Source of the DNA: Comamonas testosteroni TK102
Lineage (GTDB): Bacteria; Pseudomonadota; Gammaproteobacteria; Burkholderiales; Burkholderiaceae_C
DNA: 64,000 nucleotides
Assembly (NCBI RefSeq): GCF_000739375.1
Contig: NZ_CP006704.1
Coordinates: 3,100,001-3,164,000 of the forward strand
Reading direction: 5' to 3'
Shown here: positions 1 through 8,205 of the stretch, piece after piece
Numbering within the stretch: the stretch's first letter is position 1
Layout of the letters: each line of letters starts with the position of its first letter
Position numbers and translations under genes: made by a program
Notes under the pieces: generated by a model
What the model was told of the DNA's origin: nothing
The model's input: the letters and a program-made list of their open reading frames with translations, nothing else
Databases searched by the model: none

Positions 1-1151
1 TCGTTATCGCCGTAGTCGTAGCATTGGTAGGCCCCTGGCTACTCGGCTGGACGTGGATGCAGGCCGTCTATAAGGCACTGGTTCTGCTAGTTATTGCTTG
101 CCCCTGCGCACTCGTAATCTCCACACCAGTGACGATTGTGAGCGGCTTAGCGGCGGCAGCCCGCCGTGGTATTTTGATCAAAGGCGGTATCTATCTGGAA
201 GAGGCGCGCAAGCTTAAGGCAATCGCGCTGGACAAGACCGGAACAATTACTGAGGGCAAGCCGCGCCTTGTGGACTGGTCGTTGGTTGATGCCGCGAGCA
301 GCCTTGATACCGCGGAGTCGGTGGCAGCAGCTCTCGCTGGCCACTCAGATCATCCTGTGTCGCGCGCCATCGCAGCGGGCCTGAAGCCTAACAGCGCAGA
401 CATTCAGAACTTCACGGCACTTGCTGGACGAGGTGTGCAGGCCGAACTGAGTGGAACAGTCTATGTACTAGGGAATCATCGCTTGATTGAAGAACGTGGC
501 CAATGCTCCTCAGAGCTTGAAGCCACGCTCAAGCGGCATGAAGAATCCGGCCGTACTGTCACATTGCTTGCCGACCCGGAACGAGTCATCGCACTGTTTG
601 CAGTTGCCGACACGATTAAGGGCTCCTCTCGTGAAGCTATATCTGAATTGAAAGCGCTTGGTATCACCCCAGTCATGCTGACTGGAGACAACCAAGCCAC
701 CGCCTCTTCAGTAGCCAGTGAGGCTGGTATCGAGCAAGCACGAGGAAACTTGTTGCCGGAGGACAAGCTAGCTGCCATCAAAACCCTCCAGAGCCAGTAT
801 GGACTCACCGCAATGACGGGCGACGGTATCAATGATGCCCCAGCGCTGGCCCAAGCAGACGTCGGGGTTGCCATGGGTGCCGCCGGTACAGATACCGCGA
901 TGGAAGCAGCCGACGTCGTCGTGATGAATGATGACTTGCGAAGGATTGCTGAGACAGTGAAGCTGTCTCGATCCACCCATGCGATCCTTTGGCAAAACAT
1001 CACTCTTGCTCTTGGCATCAAGGCGGTATTTCTAGTCTTGGCAGTGTTCGGGAATGCATCCATGTGGATGGCTGTATTCGCTGATATGGGGGCAAGTCTC
1101 CTAGTTGTCGTCAATGGGCTAAGGCTGCTTGGAAAAGTGTCCAAGTCCTGA
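1..1151 (+). CDS. cadA: Cd/Zn/Pb-exporting P1B-type ATPase, C-terminal part (5' end outside window)
   Basis: This is the catalytic half of a heavy-metal P-type ATPase that pumps divalent soft metals out of the cytoplasm. The open frame runs in from the window edge, so the N-terminal metal-binding domain is not visible. Seen in order are the CPC metal-site motif (nt 99-107) followed by ALVIS, the DKTGT phosphorylation loop (nt 231-245), the TGD motif, the GDGINDAP hinge, and C-terminal helices with LGIKA and ADMGASL. The lysine and aspartate in those last motifs are typical of the ZntA/CadA (P1B-2) subgroup rather than copper pumps. A zinc-ribbon gene follows 49 bases later and may be co-transcribed. 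Substrate assignment within Cd/Zn/Pb is inference. Confidence 0.93.
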   Translation, partial: VIAVVVALVGPWLLGWTWMQAVYKALVLLVIACPCALVISTPVTIVSGLAAAARRGILIKGGIYLEEARKLKAIALDKTGTITEGKPRLVDWSLVDAASSLDTAESVAAALAGHSDHPVSRAIAAGLKPNSADIQNFTALAGRGVQAELSGTVYVLGNHRLIEERGQCSSELEATLKRHEESGRTVTLLADPERVIALFAVADTIKGSSREAISELKALGITPVMLTGDNQATASSVASEAGIEQARGNLLPEDKLAAIKTLQSQYGLTAMTGDGINDAPALAQADVGVAMGAAGTDTAMEAADVVVMNDDLRRIAETVKLSRSTHAILWQNITLALGIKAVFLVLAVFGNASMWMAVFADMGASLLVVVNGLRLLGKVSKS

Positions 1152-1200
1152 ATTCGACAGAGGTTTTTCGTGTGCACCAACTTGAATTGTGAGGATAGTT

Positions 1201-1473
1201 ATGAGCTTTTTTGAACGCCTACTCGGAGGCCATCACCGATCTGGTGGCGATCAGCATGGGAATGGTCATCATCAAAAACGGACACCCGCCTCCTACAACG
1301 ATCCAAGAGTGTCCGGTGGGATCATTTGTCCTAACTGCCGAACTCAAAGCTCTCCCCAAGCACGGTTCTGTCAACAGTGCGGAAGCGGCCTAGCCCCCCA
1401 GGCCTGCAATGCATGCGGCGTCCAGATGGCGCTTGGATCGCGTTTTTGCGCAAACTGCGGAAAGTCTGCTTAG
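1201..1473 (+). CDS. Double zinc-ribbon small protein
   Basis: This is a 90-residue protein of unknown role. It has a His/Gly-rich N-terminus (GGHHRSGGDQHGNGHH) and two C-terminal zinc ribbons, CPNC-x11-CQQC and CNAC-x10-CANC. I start it at ATG 1201 because GAGGA lies 6 bases upstream; an upstream TTG at 1189 lacks a ribosome site. It lies directly behind the Cd/Zn ATPase on the same strand. Binding or sensing zinc near the pump is an inference from its ligands, not a known function. Confidence 0.8.
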   Translation: MSFFERLLGGHHRSGGDQHGNGHHQKRTPASYNDPRVSGGIICPNCRTQSSPQARFCQQCGSGLAPQACNACGVQMALGSRFCANCGKSA

Positions 1474-1479
1474 AACTTT

Positions 1480-1516
1480 GGAGAACAGCTGATCGGTGGG
1501 TTGATCTCTGTTCTCC
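1480..1516 (+). other. Inverted repeat behind zinc-ribbon gene
   Basis: Two 9-base arms, GGAGAACAG and CTGTTCTCC, are separated by 19 bases. They begin 6 bases after the zinc-ribbon stop codon. No T-run follows, so this is a 3'-end stabiliser or factor-dependent end rather than a classical terminator. Confidence 0.5.
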
Positions 1517-1538
1517 TGAAGGTTCAGATTACAGAAAG

Positions 1539-1599
1539 GTGTCAAAAATGTAATCTTCAGACCATGTAAATGGCTGAATAGTGTCAAAAATGTAATCTT
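1539..1599 (+). promoter_or_regulatory. Two direct repeats, probable response-regulator boxes, upstream of flgB
   Basis: The 19-mer GTGTCAAAAATGTAATCTT occurs at 1539-1557 and again, identical, at 1581-1599. The start-to-start spacing is 42 bases, close to four helical turns, which would place two bound dimers on one DNA face. The core resembles the CopR/CusR-type box TGACA-N4-TGTNAT with one change. A near-identical core (TGACAAAAATGTAATCT) precedes eptA at 13353. The repeats lie 56 bases before flgB. Confidence 0.7.
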
Positions 1600-1654
1600 G
1601 CGGGGAAGGCAATTTAGCTACCATTGAGGCTTCGAAATTTACTAGAAAAATCCT

Positions 1655-2038
1655 ATGGATTCTCTTAGATTCGAGGATGCCGCTCTATATCTTAGAGTTA
1701 AGAGGATGGAAGTATTAGCAAGCAATATTGCGAATGCTGACACTCCTGGATATCAGGCGAAAGATATAGACTTCAAGGCTGCGCTTGAAGAGACGCAAAG
1801 GCAAATGCTGACAGTGCAGTCTACGAATAAGTCTCACCTCGGTAACATAGCTCCAACATCAATTGATCCTCAGATTGCATTTCGCCCTGTTTCTCAGAAT
1901 GCCATGGATAGAAATACGGTTGATCTCGATCAAGAGAGAGCTTCATTTACAGCTAATGCCATCCGTACGCAATTCGCTATGAGTCAAGCTGTCGATGAAT
2001 ATGTAGAGATGGGGCAAATGCTATCGAAATTAGTATAA
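1655..2038 (+). CDS. flgB: Orphan flagellar basal-body rod protein FlgB homologue
   Basis: This 127-residue protein matches FlgB over its length: an N-terminal amphipathic segment, the rod-family signature ASNIANADTPGYQAKDIDF (residues 23-41), and the C-terminal NTVDLDQE region with a helical tail. FlgB normally forms the proximal rod of the flagellar basal body with FlgC, F and G. No other flagellar gene is present here. It sits between metal and lipid A genes in AT-rich DNA, behind two direct-repeat boxes and in front of a terminator, so it is probably transcribed alone. A role outside the flagellum, or as a decoy rod subunit, is only conjecture. Confidence 0.85.
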   Translation: MDSLRFEDAALYLRVKRMEVLASNIANADTPGYQAKDIDFKAALEETQRQMLTVQSTNKSHLGNIAPTSIDPQIAFRPVSQNAMDRNTVDLDQERASFTANAIRTQFAMSQAVDEYVEMGQMLSKLV

Positions 2039-2060
2039 TTTTATTAAGTTGGTCATTCAC

Positions 2061-2088
2061 AGAGCGCATTTACTTGCGCTCTTTTTTT
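2061..2088 (+). terminator. Rho-independent terminator after flgB
   Basis: A perfect 8-base stem (AGAGCGCA / TGCGCTCT) with a 6-base loop is followed by seven T. It lies 23 bases after the flgB stop. Confidence 0.9.
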
Positions 2089-2186
2089 AATTCAAGTAGT
2101 AGTGAAAATAAAATTCGCGACAAGATTATTTTCAAAAATTTCATTGTTGGAAATAATGAATATGTTCAAAAGCGATAAGATGGAAG

Positions 2187-2921
2187 ATGTCAAATAATAT
2201 AAATAAAAAATTCTTTGTAAATCATTTGCTGATTCCGATTACTTTCCTGGCGCTAACTTTTTATTATTTCATGTATCTAGGAGGAGATAGTCTCGTTGCC
2301 GCGAAGATATACGCACTCCAGGGTTATGAATGGTCATTGAATGATCATTGGGTTACAAACAAATTGCTTCATAAGGGTGGAAAGCATCTGAGCACCCTAG
2401 CAATCGTTGTGATCATTGCACTATATATATTTGTACTTGCCTCCAAATCTGAGCAGCGAAAAAAATGGCGGTCTCCGCTGCTTTACCTGATTTTATCTTG
2501 TTTGGTCAGTGTAATTTTGGTGAGCCTTCTTAAGGCATTAACAAATATGGATTGTCCATGGAATTTAAATCAATTTGGTGGCGATCGCCCTTTTATTGGT
2601 CTTTTCGAGCACAGGCCTCAAGAAATGGGGAGCGGAAAATGCTTTCCGGCTGGTCATGCGAGCGCTGGCTATGCCTGGGTTAGTTTATATTTCTTCTTTA
2701 AGATGATCATCCCTAAGTATCGATGGTTAGGATTGCTGTGCGGCATTATGGTTGGGTTGACATTTGGTATCTCTCAACAATTGAGAGGAGCCCATTTCAT
2801 TTCTCATGACATTGCCACGATTTTCATTTGTTGGTTGATTGCCACACTTTTGTTTATATTCTTTAGCATCAAGAAATATACTGTTAAAAATGGAAAACAA
2901 CTCGAAAGCCAACATCTTTAA
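2187..2921 (+). CDS. PAP2-family membrane phosphatase (lipid A / undecaprenyl-PP phosphatase type)
   Basis: This 244-residue integral membrane protein has about six hydrophobic segments. The three phosphatase blocks are visible: the first as KALTNMDCPW, the second as CFPAGHASAGY, and the third as LRGAHFISHDI with the catalytic His and Asp. Enzymes of this group remove phosphate from lipid A, polyprenyl diphosphate or lipid intermediates at the outer face of the inner membrane. The dgkA start lies inside its last 32 bases, showing translational coupling. PAP2 genes are known companions of some mobile eptA/mcr genes, and an eptA lies 10 kb downstream. The exact substrate is not determinable from sequence. 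Confidence 0.85.
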   Translation: MSNNINKKFFVNHLLIPITFLALTFYYFMYLGGDSLVAAKIYALQGYEWSLNDHWVTNKLLHKGGKHLSTLAIVVIIALYIFVLASKSEQRKKWRSPLLYLILSCLVSVILVSLLKALTNMDCPWNLNQFGGDRPFIGLFEHRPQEMGSGKCFPAGHASAGYAWVSLYFFFKMIIPKYRWLGLLCGIMVGLTFGISQQLRGAHFISHDIATIFICWLIATLLFIFFSIKKYTVKNGKQLESQHL

Positions 2922-3291
2922 TAATATTCAAAAGAATAGAAAAGGATTTTCTAGAGTCTGGCATGCATCAAAGTACTCATGGTCGGGTATAAAGGATGCG
3001 TGGTTAGAGCCTGCATTCCGCCTTGAGGTGATATTGTTTATGATTTCGCTTCCATTGGCTCAATTGATTGGGCGATCCATGATGGAGAAATTGCTTCTGA
3101 TCTCTTGTATTTGGTTTTTGATGATCGTTGAAGTAATTAATTCTGCGATAGAGTCTGCAATAGATAGAGTAGGATTCCAATATCACGAGCTTTCCAGGAA
3201 AGCCAAAGACTTGGGGAGTGCTTCTGTATTAATGACAATTATTTTTTGCCTGGTAGTTTGGGGTTCTTTGATTTATAAAAATACTATTTAA
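2890..3291 (+). CDS. dgkA: Diacylglycerol kinase
   Basis: This small integral membrane kinase phosphorylates diacylglycerol to phosphatidic acid. That recycles the diacylglycerol left when phosphoethanolamine is transferred from phosphatidylethanolamine to lipid A. The 133-residue protein has the family signature EVINSAIESAIDRVG followed by HELSRKAKDLGSASV and three membrane helices. ATG 2890 is chosen because the sequence before it reads as the end of the PAP2 gene; overlap is 32 bases. Pairing with PAP2 and eptA suggests a lipid A modification set. AT-rich composition matches its upstream neighbour. Confidence 0.92.
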   Translation: MENNSKANIFNNIQKNRKGFSRVWHASKYSWSGIKDAWLEPAFRLEVILFMISLPLAQLIGRSMMEKLLLISCIWFLMIVEVINSAIESAIDRVGFQYHELSRKAKDLGSASVLMTIIFCLVVWGSLIYKNTI

Positions 3292-3561
3292 TTTTCGCCG
3301 TAGGTGCTGGAACGCTTCACCGTGATGCGCATCATGCATCGCATAAAACGAGTCTTCACGCTTACAGCGGAGGGAGCGAGCTCCAGCTCTTGGTCTGCAT
3401 CCTGCATGTTAGCTCTAGCCTCGCGAAGATTTCTCGGACTACTGCGCGCGACGACGCCTGGATTTTTTAGCCTACGAACCTTGTTGTGCGGAGTGGAAAG
3501 ACTGATGAAGGTGAATCCTGCATCGACAGTAGAGCGTTAACTCGATCCTAAGTCACTGCAA
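3292..3561. other. Non-coding or decayed DNA between dgkA and IS remnant
   Basis: A 78-codon open frame on the plus strand (3304-3540) has no ribosome site and no recognisable domain. The sequence sits against IS debris and is probably decayed. I see no promoter or terminator that I can defend. Confidence 0.4.
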
Positions 3562-4425
3562 CTACAACTCCTGACCAGCCTGTGGGGCACAGGCTCTCCC
3601 GCAAGTCCCTCTCCCTCCCAAGCTCGCCAGACCAGGATCTCTCTGTCGTAGCAGTCCTTTGCGAAGGAGGCTGTGACTGCCCCCCGAATCGCACTTGATC
3701 TCAAAGCCGTCAGAGCACCTGCGCATGTTGCTCATCGGCACACTGACGTGACCAGCGTGAATGCGGCTCGAATGCCGCCGCTTGGGCTCTTTGGCCAACA
3801 CCAGTCGATGCTGCGCCATGGCCCAGTGGATGCGCGCTTTTGGTTCGGCGCCTGTTGCCCTTGCGATCGCCTCTCTCGATCGAGCAGCGCACCGCCGCGG
3901 CGATAGCCTCGGCAATGTGGCGCCGCAGGTCGGCCAGCAAGAGCTCATCCGGGGTTGGAGTTCGGCTTCTGCGGCTGTCCTGCCAGTGGCCAGAGCGGTG
4001 ATGCCGCACATGCAGAATCGAGCGCGACACGCCCTGCACCGAGCAGACCGACGTCATTGGTCGTTCACAGGCAACAAGGGCGAGCGCGCAATCCACTTTT
4101 TTCTGCGGCGAGCTCCACGGCTTCCTTGAGGATCTCGTTCTCCTAGGTCCCCCTACACACGTTGCAGCTTGGCGATGTCGGCGCGAGCTGCCGGTAGCTT
4201 CGAAGCCGCCACAACCACTTCGCCGGCACTCACGGCCACCAGCGAGCCTTCGCGATCCAGCCGCCGCCAACTGAATAGAAAGCTCGCCGACGCGCCCTCC
4301 TAGCGGGGCAGAAGCGAGGCGCTCATGCTCGGCTCATACGTTTTGCGAACAAAGGCAGCCTTCTCGGCAGCGGACCAACGCTGGTCCCGGGGAATCTCCT
4401 CAATCGTCTCTGTATGCCTAGTCAT
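3562..4425 (-). mobile_element. Degenerate IS3-family insertion sequence (OrfA plus start of OrfB)
   Basis: Read on the minus strand from ATG 4425, the sequence starts like an IS3-family OrfA (MTRHTETIEE, then RWSAAEKAAFVRKTYEP). It is broken by a stop near 4300 and continues in another frame as LVAVSAGEVVVAASKLPA. Further on it matches an OrfB with the integrase-core stretch SDGFEIKCDSG and then CYDREILVWRAWEGEG. Several frame changes and stops make it inactive, and the OrfB C-terminus is missing. Terminal repeats are not identifiable. It lies between the dgkA and czcS genes. Confidence 0.75.
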
Positions 4426-4485
4426 ACGCACAGTCCTATGCCTACTCGAAGATAAGCGATGGACTCATTCCGGAGATTCAGGAGG

Positions 4486-4587
4486 CTATCGAAACCTATT
4501 TATACCTTCAGCCACCGAGAGCCCCTTCTCCGTGACTTGCATGACCGCCTCCCTCTTAAATTCCGGCGTAAACCGCTGTGCACTCAT
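4486..4587 (-). mobile_element. Second, unrelated IS3-type OrfA fragment
   Basis: From ATG 4587 the minus strand encodes MSAQRFTPEFKREAVMQVTE and then KGLSVAEG, the N-terminus of another IS3-group OrfA helix-turn-helix protein. The frame ends at a TAG after 33 codons. It is a fragment of a different element from the one at 3562-4425, so at least two insertions or deletions happened here. Confidence 0.65.
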
Positions 4588-4646
4588 GGAATGCCTCCTA
4601 TGCTCAAAAGGGCTGACCAGGTATGTCTACCTGCCTAGGGGCACTC

Positions 4647-6041
4647 TCATGAAGGAGATTTAAAGGTATCGGGCGATGCAATAGGTGATTCAGGTAAGGA
4701 AATCCCAATTTTGGTGATCCCGCTTGAAGAGATTGCAAAAGTGGTACCGCCGTGCATCCGTGCGATAGCTGCAACGATGGCCAATCCCAAGCCGTGATTG
4801 AGATTTGCATGTGCGCGGGACGCATCAGCACGATAGAACCGATCAAACAGGCGTGGCAGATGGATGGGATCGATCTCCGCTCCTCGGTTGATCACCGCAA
4901 TGCTAACGTTGTCACGTTTGCCATCTGGTGTCTCCACTACGCTTTGGGAGATCTCGATAGTGATCGTTGATCCGGGTTCTGCATAGCGTGAAGCGTTGCC
5001 TAAAAGATTGGATAGTGCACGGCGAACCAAACGCGCATCCACAGCAACACTTGCATCTCCATCGATTAGAACTTGAAGGTGCGCTTCTTGAAGTACTGCC
5101 TCATGGAACTCGGCCACTTCTGAGGCAAGCTCTGCAAGACTCACTTTGGCGGATCGCCGCGCTTCAGTACCGCGGTCTGCGTGTGACAGAAACAGCATGT
5201 CTGCCACGATTCCAGCCATGCGCTGTAGATCCTCTAGGTTGGAGGCCAAGATGTCCTGTAGTTCAACAGCACTACGCGGTTTACGAAGCGCCAACTCGCA
5301 ACTACTGATCAAGGTGGTCAACGGTGTGTTTAGTTCGTGTGCCACGTCAGCATTGAACGCCTCCATTTGTTGATAGGCGATGGCCAGTCGGTCAAGCAAT
5401 GCATTGAACTGTGCGATCAATGGTCTTAATTCTTGAGGTTGATGGCTATCATCTAAACGGCGATGCAAGTCTTGCGCAGAAAGGCTTCGCGTTTGATCCA
5501 CCAGTAGGCGTAAAGGCTTGAGTCCTATGCGAACAAGCCATGTGCTCGCAAATGAGACCAGCAATGCACCCGCCACGGCGGCAATGCCCAGGGTCCAGGC
5601 CAGACGATTAAGCAGTCGGTCATCTGGTCTACGGTCTAGCAACAGGACCGCTTGCATTGGCTGCAGGCCGTCGTTAACTGTCGGAACTTCCACTGAAAAT
5701 TTGCGAACTGCAACCCGGTCGTCATCTTCAGGTTGGCGCAAAAGTTCAAATGCGCTTTTACCGGAGGTTGGCACCAGGCGTAAAGACAGTTCGTCATGCC
5801 CCGTGACGAAGTCGTTAAGCATGTGGTTCAAGGCCTCTGGGGAGTGAACCCCTCGGCTCTCGCTTAACAGGTGCTCGATTGCTGTTTTCTTGTGATCTAA
5901 GGTGTCTTGCTGACGTTCCGACAGCGTGACGGAGATCACAAAATAGACAGCAATGCATACAAAACCGAGGCCGACAATGGTTTGCAGTGCTAAGGCGCGG
6001 GCTAAACGTCGAGCTAAATGTGGTGCAGCGGTCTTGCTCAT
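4647..6041 (-). CDS. czcS: Heavy-metal sensor histidine kinase CzcS-type
   Basis: This inner-membrane kinase of the CusS/CzcS/IrlS class senses periplasmic metal and phosphorylates the adjacent regulator. The 464-residue protein has a first membrane helix (about 18-40), a periplasmic loop, a second helix (about 151-172), a HAMP linker, and the HisKA phospho-acceptor His235 in [10 protein letters not shown]. An HATPase domain follows with N-box [10 protein letters not shown] and G-box HGLGLAIV. It overlaps czcR by 4 bases (ATGA). The pair is divergent from czcCBA, the usual target. Which of Zn, Cd, Co or Cu is sensed cannot be read from sequence. Confidence 0.92.
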   Translation of the reverse strand: MSKTAAPHLARRLARALALQTIVGLGFVCIAVYFVISVTLSERQQDTLDHKKTAIEHLLSESRGVHSPEALNHMLNDFVTGHDELSLRLVPTSGKSAFELLRQPEDDDRVAVRKFSVEVPTVNDGLQPMQAVLLLDRRPDDRLLNRLAWTLGIAAVAGALLVSFASTWLVRIGLKPLRLLVDQTRSLSAQDLHRRLDDSHQPQELRPLIAQFNALLDRLAIAYQQMEAFNADVAHELNTPLTTLISSCELALRKPRSAVELQDILASNLEDLQRMAGIVADMLFLSHADRGTEARRSAKVSLAELASEVAEFHEAVLQEAHLQVLIDGDASVAVDARLVRRALSNLLGNASRYAEPGSTITIEISQSVVETPDGKRDNVSIAVINRGAEIDPIHLPRLFDRFYRADASRAHANLNHGLGLAIVAAIARMHGGTTFAISSSGITKIGISLPESPIASPDTFKSPS

Positions 6042-6730
6042 GTTGTGCGAGATTCGAGCACATAGCCCATGCCACGGACGGTGTGGAGGAGATGATGCTC
6101 AAAAGGCTGATCAAGCTTTAGTCGCAGCCGCCGGACAGCGACCTCTACCACGTTGGTTTCACTGTCGAAATTCATATCCCAAACCTGAGATGCCAACTCT
6201 GTTCTTGATAGAACCTCCCCTTGACGGCGCAATAGAAGGCTTAGCAAATTGAACTCTTTGGCCGTAAGCTCGATTCTTTGGCCCGCCCGTGTAGCCCTAC
6301 GACGAATCAGGTCTAACTCTAGGTCAGACAAGCGCAGAGTTGTCGCTTCCGGGGCGGCTTGGGCCACACTGGGGCCACTGCGCCGCAATAGCACATGCAG
6401 GCGTGCGACCAGTTCAGAAAACGCAAATGGCTTCACGAGATAGTCATCGGCGCCACACTGCAGTCCCTTGACACGATCCTCCACTTGGCCACGAGCAGTC
6501 AACATCAGTACAGGTGTTTGCTTCGTTTGCCTCAGCGCAGCTAGCACGGCTAGGCCATCGATGCCCGGAAGCATGCCGTCAAGCACGATCAGGTCGTAGT
6601 CCATTTCACTGGCCAGGTGCAGACCGTCAATACCGTTATGGGCTACATCCACAGTGAAGCCCTCCTCCGCCAGACCCTTGTTTAGGTAATCGGCGAGCTT
6701 GATCTCATCTTCTACAACCAGGATTTTCAT
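6038..6730 (-). CDS. czcR: OmpR-family response regulator CzcR-type
   Basis: This 230-residue transcription regulator has a receiver domain with acidic pocket EDE (residues 8-10), phosphorylated Asp51 in [10 protein letters not shown] and Lys in [10 protein letters not shown]-terminal winged-helix domain follows ([21 protein letters not shown]). It pairs with the kinase downstream in one operon. It is divergent from czcC, with a perfect palindrome at 6768-6783 in the gap that is the likely binding site. It is strongly similar in plan to the copR product at 56252, so cross-regulation is plausible. Confidence 0.93.
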   Translation of the reverse strand: MKILVVEDEIKLADYLNKGLAEEGFTVDVAHNGIDGLHLASEMDYDLIVLDGMLPGIDGLAVLAALRQTKQTPVLMLTARGQVEDRVKGLQCGADDYLVKPFAFSELVARLHVLLRRSGPSVAQAAPEATTLRLSDLELDLIRRRATRAGQRIELTAKEFNLLSLLLRRQGEVLSRTELASQVWDMNFDSETNVVEVAVRRLRLKLDQPFEHHLLHTVRGMGYVLESRTT

Positions 6731-6767
6731 GCTGACTATTCTGAGATAGGTGCACGCATTTTGAAAA

Positions 6768-6783
6768 TGACAAATTTGTCATC
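6768..6783. promoter_or_regulatory. Palindromic metal-response box between czcR and czcC
   Basis: ATGACAAATTTGTCAT is a perfect 16-base palindrome and matches the CusR-type consensus TGACAA-N2-TTGTCA. It lies 38 bases before the czcR start and 123 bases before czcC, so it could control both directions. Confidence 0.8.
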
Positions 6784-6905
6784 CGGCTGTCAGGATGGTG
6801 AGGGGAGCACTTTATTAGAGTGGCAGCGCCCACCCGCTTTCTATTCCTCACTTGGGCAAAGTAACGCCCGGCAGACTTTCGATTGCACGGGTAGGAGTTT
6901 TAACA

Positions 6906-8183
6906 ATGATTTCTTCGTCGTCTCATCGCGCTGGCCGAGCAGCTTGTGCGTTGCGTCATGCGTTGTTGTTCACCAGTTTGGCTTTAACTGGCGTGGCAGG
7001 CATAGCGCAGGACAATCCTGCCAATAAGGCGTCTCTGGCACCGCTGACTCTTGACACGGCAGTCGCACGCGCTATCGACCAACACCCCCGTTTACGAGCT
7101 GCCCAGCGCGGTCTTGAGGCCAGCGATGGAGCTGTTCTGCAAAGTAAGGCGAGGCCTAACCCAGCGCTATCGTATTCACAAGAAGATACCAGCAGGGATA
7201 AGCGCACCTCTACAGTGCAATGGACCCAAATGCTGGAAATCGGCGGCAAGCGCGATGCTCGCATGCGTGCTGCAGCACGTGGCCGAGATGTGGCTGAAGC
7301 GGAACTGGATGCCGCCAAAGCTAACCTTGTCGCAGATGTCCGACTCGCATTCTTCGGGTTGTTAGTGGCACAGCAGCGTGAGGTCCTCGCAGGACAGACT
7401 CTTGACATCGCACGAAGCGCGCGTGAGGCCGCATCAAAGCGTGTAGCAGCGGGCAAGGCAGCGCCCCTAGAGGCCAACCGGGCCAGCGTAGCTGAGTCCA
7501 GTGCTGAACTGGAGCAAGCTCAAGCTCAGGCCGCAAAACGAGTGGCTCGTCAACAATTACAGGCCCTTATCGGAGAAGGAGGCCCTGTATTTGGTGATGC
7601 GCAAGGCAAACTTGACGCGTTACCTCCTGTTCCGGAAATTGGGTCTCTTCAAAGCCGCTTGGAACAGTCGCCTTCCATTCAGCAAGCTCGCTTCACTGTT
7701 GAACAGAGCCGGGCGACCGCAGATCTGGAGCGCGCAAAGCGAATTCCTGACCCAACGGTGAGTCTAGGTATGAAGCGCGCTCAAGAGACCGGCAATCAAC
7801 TCGTAGTCGGCGTCTCCATTCCCTTGCCTGTGCTCGATACCAATCGAGGAAATCAGTTGCAAGCCCTCCGCCTGGCTGACCAAGCTGAAGAGCGCTTGCT
7901 AGCTACCCGGTTGGAACTTCAGTCTCAACTTTATGCGGCGCGAGAGACGCTAGAGGCAAGTCGTAAACAAGCTATCCAACTGTCTGAACGCGTGCTGCCG
8001 ACTGCACAAGTCGCCTATGAGGCGGCAAGCAAAGGCTTTGCGCTAGGGAAATTCGGCTATCTGGACGTACTTGACGCGCAACGCTCTTTGTTTGATGTAC
8101 GTAGTCAATACCTGGACCAGTTAATGGCCACACATCGTGCTTCGGCCGATATCGAACGCTTGTTGGGCACAACAGACGAGTAA
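6906..8183 (+). CDS. czcC: RND efflux outer-membrane factor CzcC
   Basis: This is the TolC-like outer-membrane channel of the CzcCBA efflux complex. The 425-residue protein has a signal-peptide-like N-terminus ending near GVAGIAQ and then the two long coiled-coil outer-membrane-efflux repeats. The start at ATG 6906 has TAGGAG 8 bases upstream; a longer TTG start is not supported. The gene leads the czcCBA operon, with 22 bases to czcB, and lies behind the palindromic box. Confidence 0.92.
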   Translation: MISSSSHRAGRAACALRHALLFTSLALTGVAGIAQDNPANKASLAPLTLDTAVARAIDQHPRLRAAQRGLEASDGAVLQSKARPNPALSYSQEDTSRDKRTSTVQWTQMLEIGGKRDARMRAAARGRDVAEAELDAAKANLVADVRLAFFGLLVAQQREVLAGQTLDIARSAREAASKRVAAGKAAPLEANRASVAESSAELEQAQAQAAKRVARQQLQALIGEGGPVFGDAQGKLDALPPVPEIGSLQSRLEQSPSIQQARFTVEQSRATADLERAKRIPDPTVSLGMKRAQETGNQLVVGVSIPLPVLDTNRGNQLQALRLADQAEERLLATRLELQSQLYAARETLEASRKQAIQLSERVLPTAQVAYEAASKGFALGKFGYLDVLDAQRSLFDVRSQYLDQLMATHRASADIERLLGTTDE

Positions 8184-8205
8184 GTTTTTTGCACAGATCA
8201 TCAAC

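Noticed and set aside
476..1180. Long open frame antisense to the Cd/Zn ATPase
   Set aside because: It mirrors the codon structure of a clear P-type ATPase, has no domain and no ribosome site.
1539..1599. Direct repeats as a small CRISPR or iteron array
   Set aside because: Only two copies, no third unit, no replication or cas gene nearby; position before a gene and similarity to response-regulator boxes fit better.
3304..3540. 78-codon plus-strand frame beside the IS remnants
   Set aside because: No ribosome site or domain; surrounded by decayed DNA.
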